A DNA stretch of 64,000 nt from positions 310,001-374,000 of the forward strand of contig JAOTON010001129.1 in NCBI GenBank assembly GCA_034440635.1, in the 5' to 3' direction. Shown here piece by piece: positions 37,601-41,200 of the stretch. Source of the stretch: Lepas anatifera. Lineage: Eukaryota > Arthropoda > Thecostraca > Lepadidae. Below the pieces are notes generated by a model. It saw only the letters and a list, made by a program, of their open reading frames with translations. It made no database searches and was not told the origin of the DNA. The translations under genes were made by a program, and so were the position numbers. Positions within the stretch are counted from its first letter, which is position 1. Every line of letters starts with the position of its first letter.

Positions 37601-38100
37601 TTGAATTTTGTTTCGATATAACTTTTTACTGGAATTAAACCTTTGCATTGCTTTAAAATCGTGTGAATGGCAGCACAATTTGATGTAGTTAATATTTTTG
37701 CATTGTGCAGCACAGCTCTCCGTCAGTTGATGTACATTCTTCAGTCATTTCTCTCGCTTTCATGCTCCAGGCATAAGTTCTGAAGAAAAAACACGAGCCA
37801 TCGCAGGCTCCGTGATATCACACAGGCTCTGTGGCCGAATTGTTGGTTACCTCTGCTGATCAGTAAACCATGAAGAATGAACAGTGCACTGAGAGCGCCG
37901 GCGCCAAATAGCCCTTTTTAATCTCTACCGACAATGTTACACACAATCTTTTGGTCGGGTCACCCTTGAGGCCGCTCGAGATCAAGGTATTCCTCACAAG
38001 AACACAGTAAAAACCTAAATTTTGTGGCATAATAGCTGACAGAGCAGAGCCGTATAAAATGTTTTAGCGCTATTGAAATGCTCTTGTCCTGCCCGATCGG

Positions 38101-38144
<44 letters not shown>

Positions 38145-38195
38145 TATTATTATTATATTATTATAGTAAGTATTATTATATTATATCATATTATA

Positions 38196-38242
<47 letters not shown>

Positions 38243-38253
38243 ATATATATCTA

Positions 38254-38286
<33 letters not shown>

Positions 38287-41200
38287 ATAATAATAATTTT
38301 GTCAAGTCAAATTTCAGAATTAACCTGCTTTGACCCAGAGCCGGGCCTAGGTCTGTATGGTAAAAAGAATATTAATCAAACTGCAGTGGAAAGTCAGACA
38401 CGGCAACGTAAAAATAAAACCTCCATACCAATTCTCGACAATTATCAATTCTCGCAAGTTATCAAAATTTACCAATTGCCCCATGCATTTCTAATGGAAA
38501 GATCGTGACCTTGTCCCAGGTGATCGATATGGAAATCCTGGTACGAACAATCATATTGCCCGTTGACCTTACAATGTGATGTGAATCTAAGTACGATAGG
38601 TTAAATTTGATCTTCATGATACACCTCCAAAGTTTTTTCCAGGTTAGGTCTCTTGACCGGGGTTGACGGTCAGACCTGATATGACCCAAACCTAAAATGT
38701 TGACAGAAGCTGCAAAAATGTCGAGTTAGAGGTAGATCAAGTACCGTGGCACTGGGCGATGATGTTTTTTTTACTACCTGTGGAAACCTGAAGAGGCCGG
38801 TTGCCCACCCTCTCGCGTGGGTGCGTGTTGATTCTCATAATATTTGACACTTGCACGATGAAAATTTCGCAAATACAATGCAATATCATTGAAAGCAACC
38901 GATTTCAAAAGCAATCGCTTTGATCACGGTGTTAAACATAAGGCTGTACTACTGCAGTGGTCAAAAACCGTCTGCATACCTACCTTAGGTGGTAAAAATT
39001 TGGAACTTATAGCAAGAACGCATTTTAAAATTTTTCATCGAAAGATAATTTAGGAAGCAAAATGTTTGAGGTGTCAAAAAGGTCCATTTCAACTGCCAAC
39101 AGGTCAAGTTAGGTCACAAAAGAAAAGGTAATAGGTATAGGAAAAGGTAAAAGGAATAGGTATAGGAAAAGGTAAAAGGAATAGGTATAGGAAAAGGTAA
39201 AAGGTAAAGGAAAAGGTCAAAATTTTTAAAGTTTTCTTTTTCAAAACAATGTATGGTTCAAGACGACTTCAATGATATACAGAACTGGTTCATCAGGCAA
39301 TGCGTTTTTGTGTTATGAAGCATGAAGGATGAGTCTACTAGGTGACCTCTCAAAAATGCCTCGGGCTATAACTCGGTCACCGGTGGTCGGAGGAGGCTAA
39401 GATTCTCACAGGCGTGTTTCTGGCCCAAAACTACCCCGGAGACAAAGCTTCAGATTTTTTCTAGAAATGATGGTGTCAAGCCTTGGTCAATCTGTCCTGG
39501 AATACCCCAATGTTCAGCTACAGCTCTGCCCGGCACAAACACTGCACAGCCACAGCTCTGCCGGGACAAACGCTGTCCAGCCACAGCTCTGCCGGGCACA
39601 AACACTGCCCAGCCACAGCTCTGCCGGCACAAACACTGCCCAGCCACAGCTTTTCCGACACAAACTCTGTCCAGCCACAGCTCTGCCGGGACAAACACTG
39701 TCCAGCCAAAGCTCTGCCGGGCACAAACACTGACCAGCCACAGCTCTGCCGGCACAAACACTGTCCAGCCACAGCTCTGCCGGGAACAAACACTGTCCAG
39801 TCACAGCTCTGCCGGGCACAAACACTGCCCAGCCACAGCTTTTCCGACACAAACTCTGTCCAGCCACAGCTCTGCCAGGCACAAACACTGTCCAGTCACA
39901 GCTCTGCCGGGCACAAACACTGCCCAGCCACAGCTTTTCCGACACAAACACTGTCCAGCCACAGCTCTGCCGGAACAAACAATGTCCAGCCACAGCTCTG
40001 CCTGCCACAAACACTGTCCAACCACAGCTTTTCCGACACAAACTCTGTCCAGCCACAGCTCTGCCGGCACAAACACTGCCCAGCCACAGCTTTTCCGACA
40101 CAAACTCTGTCCAGCCACAGCTCTGCCGGCACAAACACTGTCCAGCCAAAGCTCTGCCCGGCACAAACACTGTCCAGTCACAGCTCTGCCGGGACAAACG
40201 CTGTCCAGCCACAGCTCTGCCGGGCACAAACACTGACCAGCCACAGCTCTGCCGGCACAAACACTGTCCAGCCACAGCTCTGCCGGCACAAACACTGTCC
40301 AGCCACAGCTCTGCCGGCACAAACACTGTCCAGCCACAGCTCTGCCGGGCACAAACACTGTCCAGTCACAGCTCTGCCGGGCACAAACACTGCCCAGCCA
40401 CAGCTTTTCCGAAACAAACTCTGTCCAGCCACAGCTCTGCCGGGCACAAACACTGTCCAGTCACAGCTCTGCCGGGCACAAACACTGCCCAGCCACAGCT
40501 TTTCCGACACAAACACTGTCCAGCCACAGCTCTGCCGGAACAAACAATGTCCAGCCACAGCTCTGCCTGGCACAAACACTGTCCAAACACAGCTCTGCCT
40601 GGCACAAACACTGTCCAACCACAGCTCAGCCGGCAACAATCAGTTCAGCGTTCTGCCGGGCCAGCCGTCCCCCTGCTGCCTCTCACATAACGTCAGCCGT
40701 CACCCTGCTGCCTCTCACGTAACGTCAGCCGTCACCCTGCTGCCTCTCACATAATGTCTGCCGTCACCCTGCTGCCTCTCAGGTAACGTCAGCCGTCACC
40801 CTGCTGCCTCTCACGTAACGTCAGCCGTCATCCTGCTGCCTCTCACGTAACGTCAGCCGTCACCCTGCTGCCTCTCACGTAAGGTCAGCCGTCATCCTGC
40901 TGCCTCTCACGTAACGTCAGCCGTCACCCTGCTGCCTCTCACGTAACGTCAGCCGTCATCCTGCTGTCTCTCACGTAACGTCAGCCGTCACCCTGCTGCC
41001 TCTCACGTAAGGTCAGCCGTCACCCTGCTGCCTCTCACGTAACGTCAGCCGTCACACTGCTGCCTATCACGTAAGGTCAGACGGCATACCGCCGGCTCTC
41101 ATGTAGTTAGCCGTCACCCTGCTGCCTCTCACGTAACGTCAGCCGTCACACCACCACCCGTCCGATGACATCAACTGTCACTCTATAACCTAGCAGCTGA

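Larger units (their letters stand above)
35249..39509. mobile_element. 4.3-kb palindromic element splitting the exon 3 array
   Basis: Inverted ends (GGGGGCATTCCAGGACA on the left, a GGGGTATTCCAGGACA match on the right) and diverged inverted arms at about 35,250-36,003 and 38,703-39,509. Inside the arms, TTAACACGCGCCCACACAGG at 35,867 and its mirror near 38,845 match the end type of the TTAA MITE family. The centre has a SINE tail, about 1 kb of AT-rich DNA with short ORFs I cannot assign, and a TA repeat. The target duplication is not clear. Confidence 0.7.

Noticed and set aside
38073..38333. Tyr/Ile-rich ORFs
   Set aside because: Translation of a TA microsatellite.
39483..40754. 423-codon plus-strand ORF (Ser/His/Gln-rich)
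   Set aside because: It is antisense to the 32-bp exon 3-acceptor array, with repeat-driven openness and no start context or domain.
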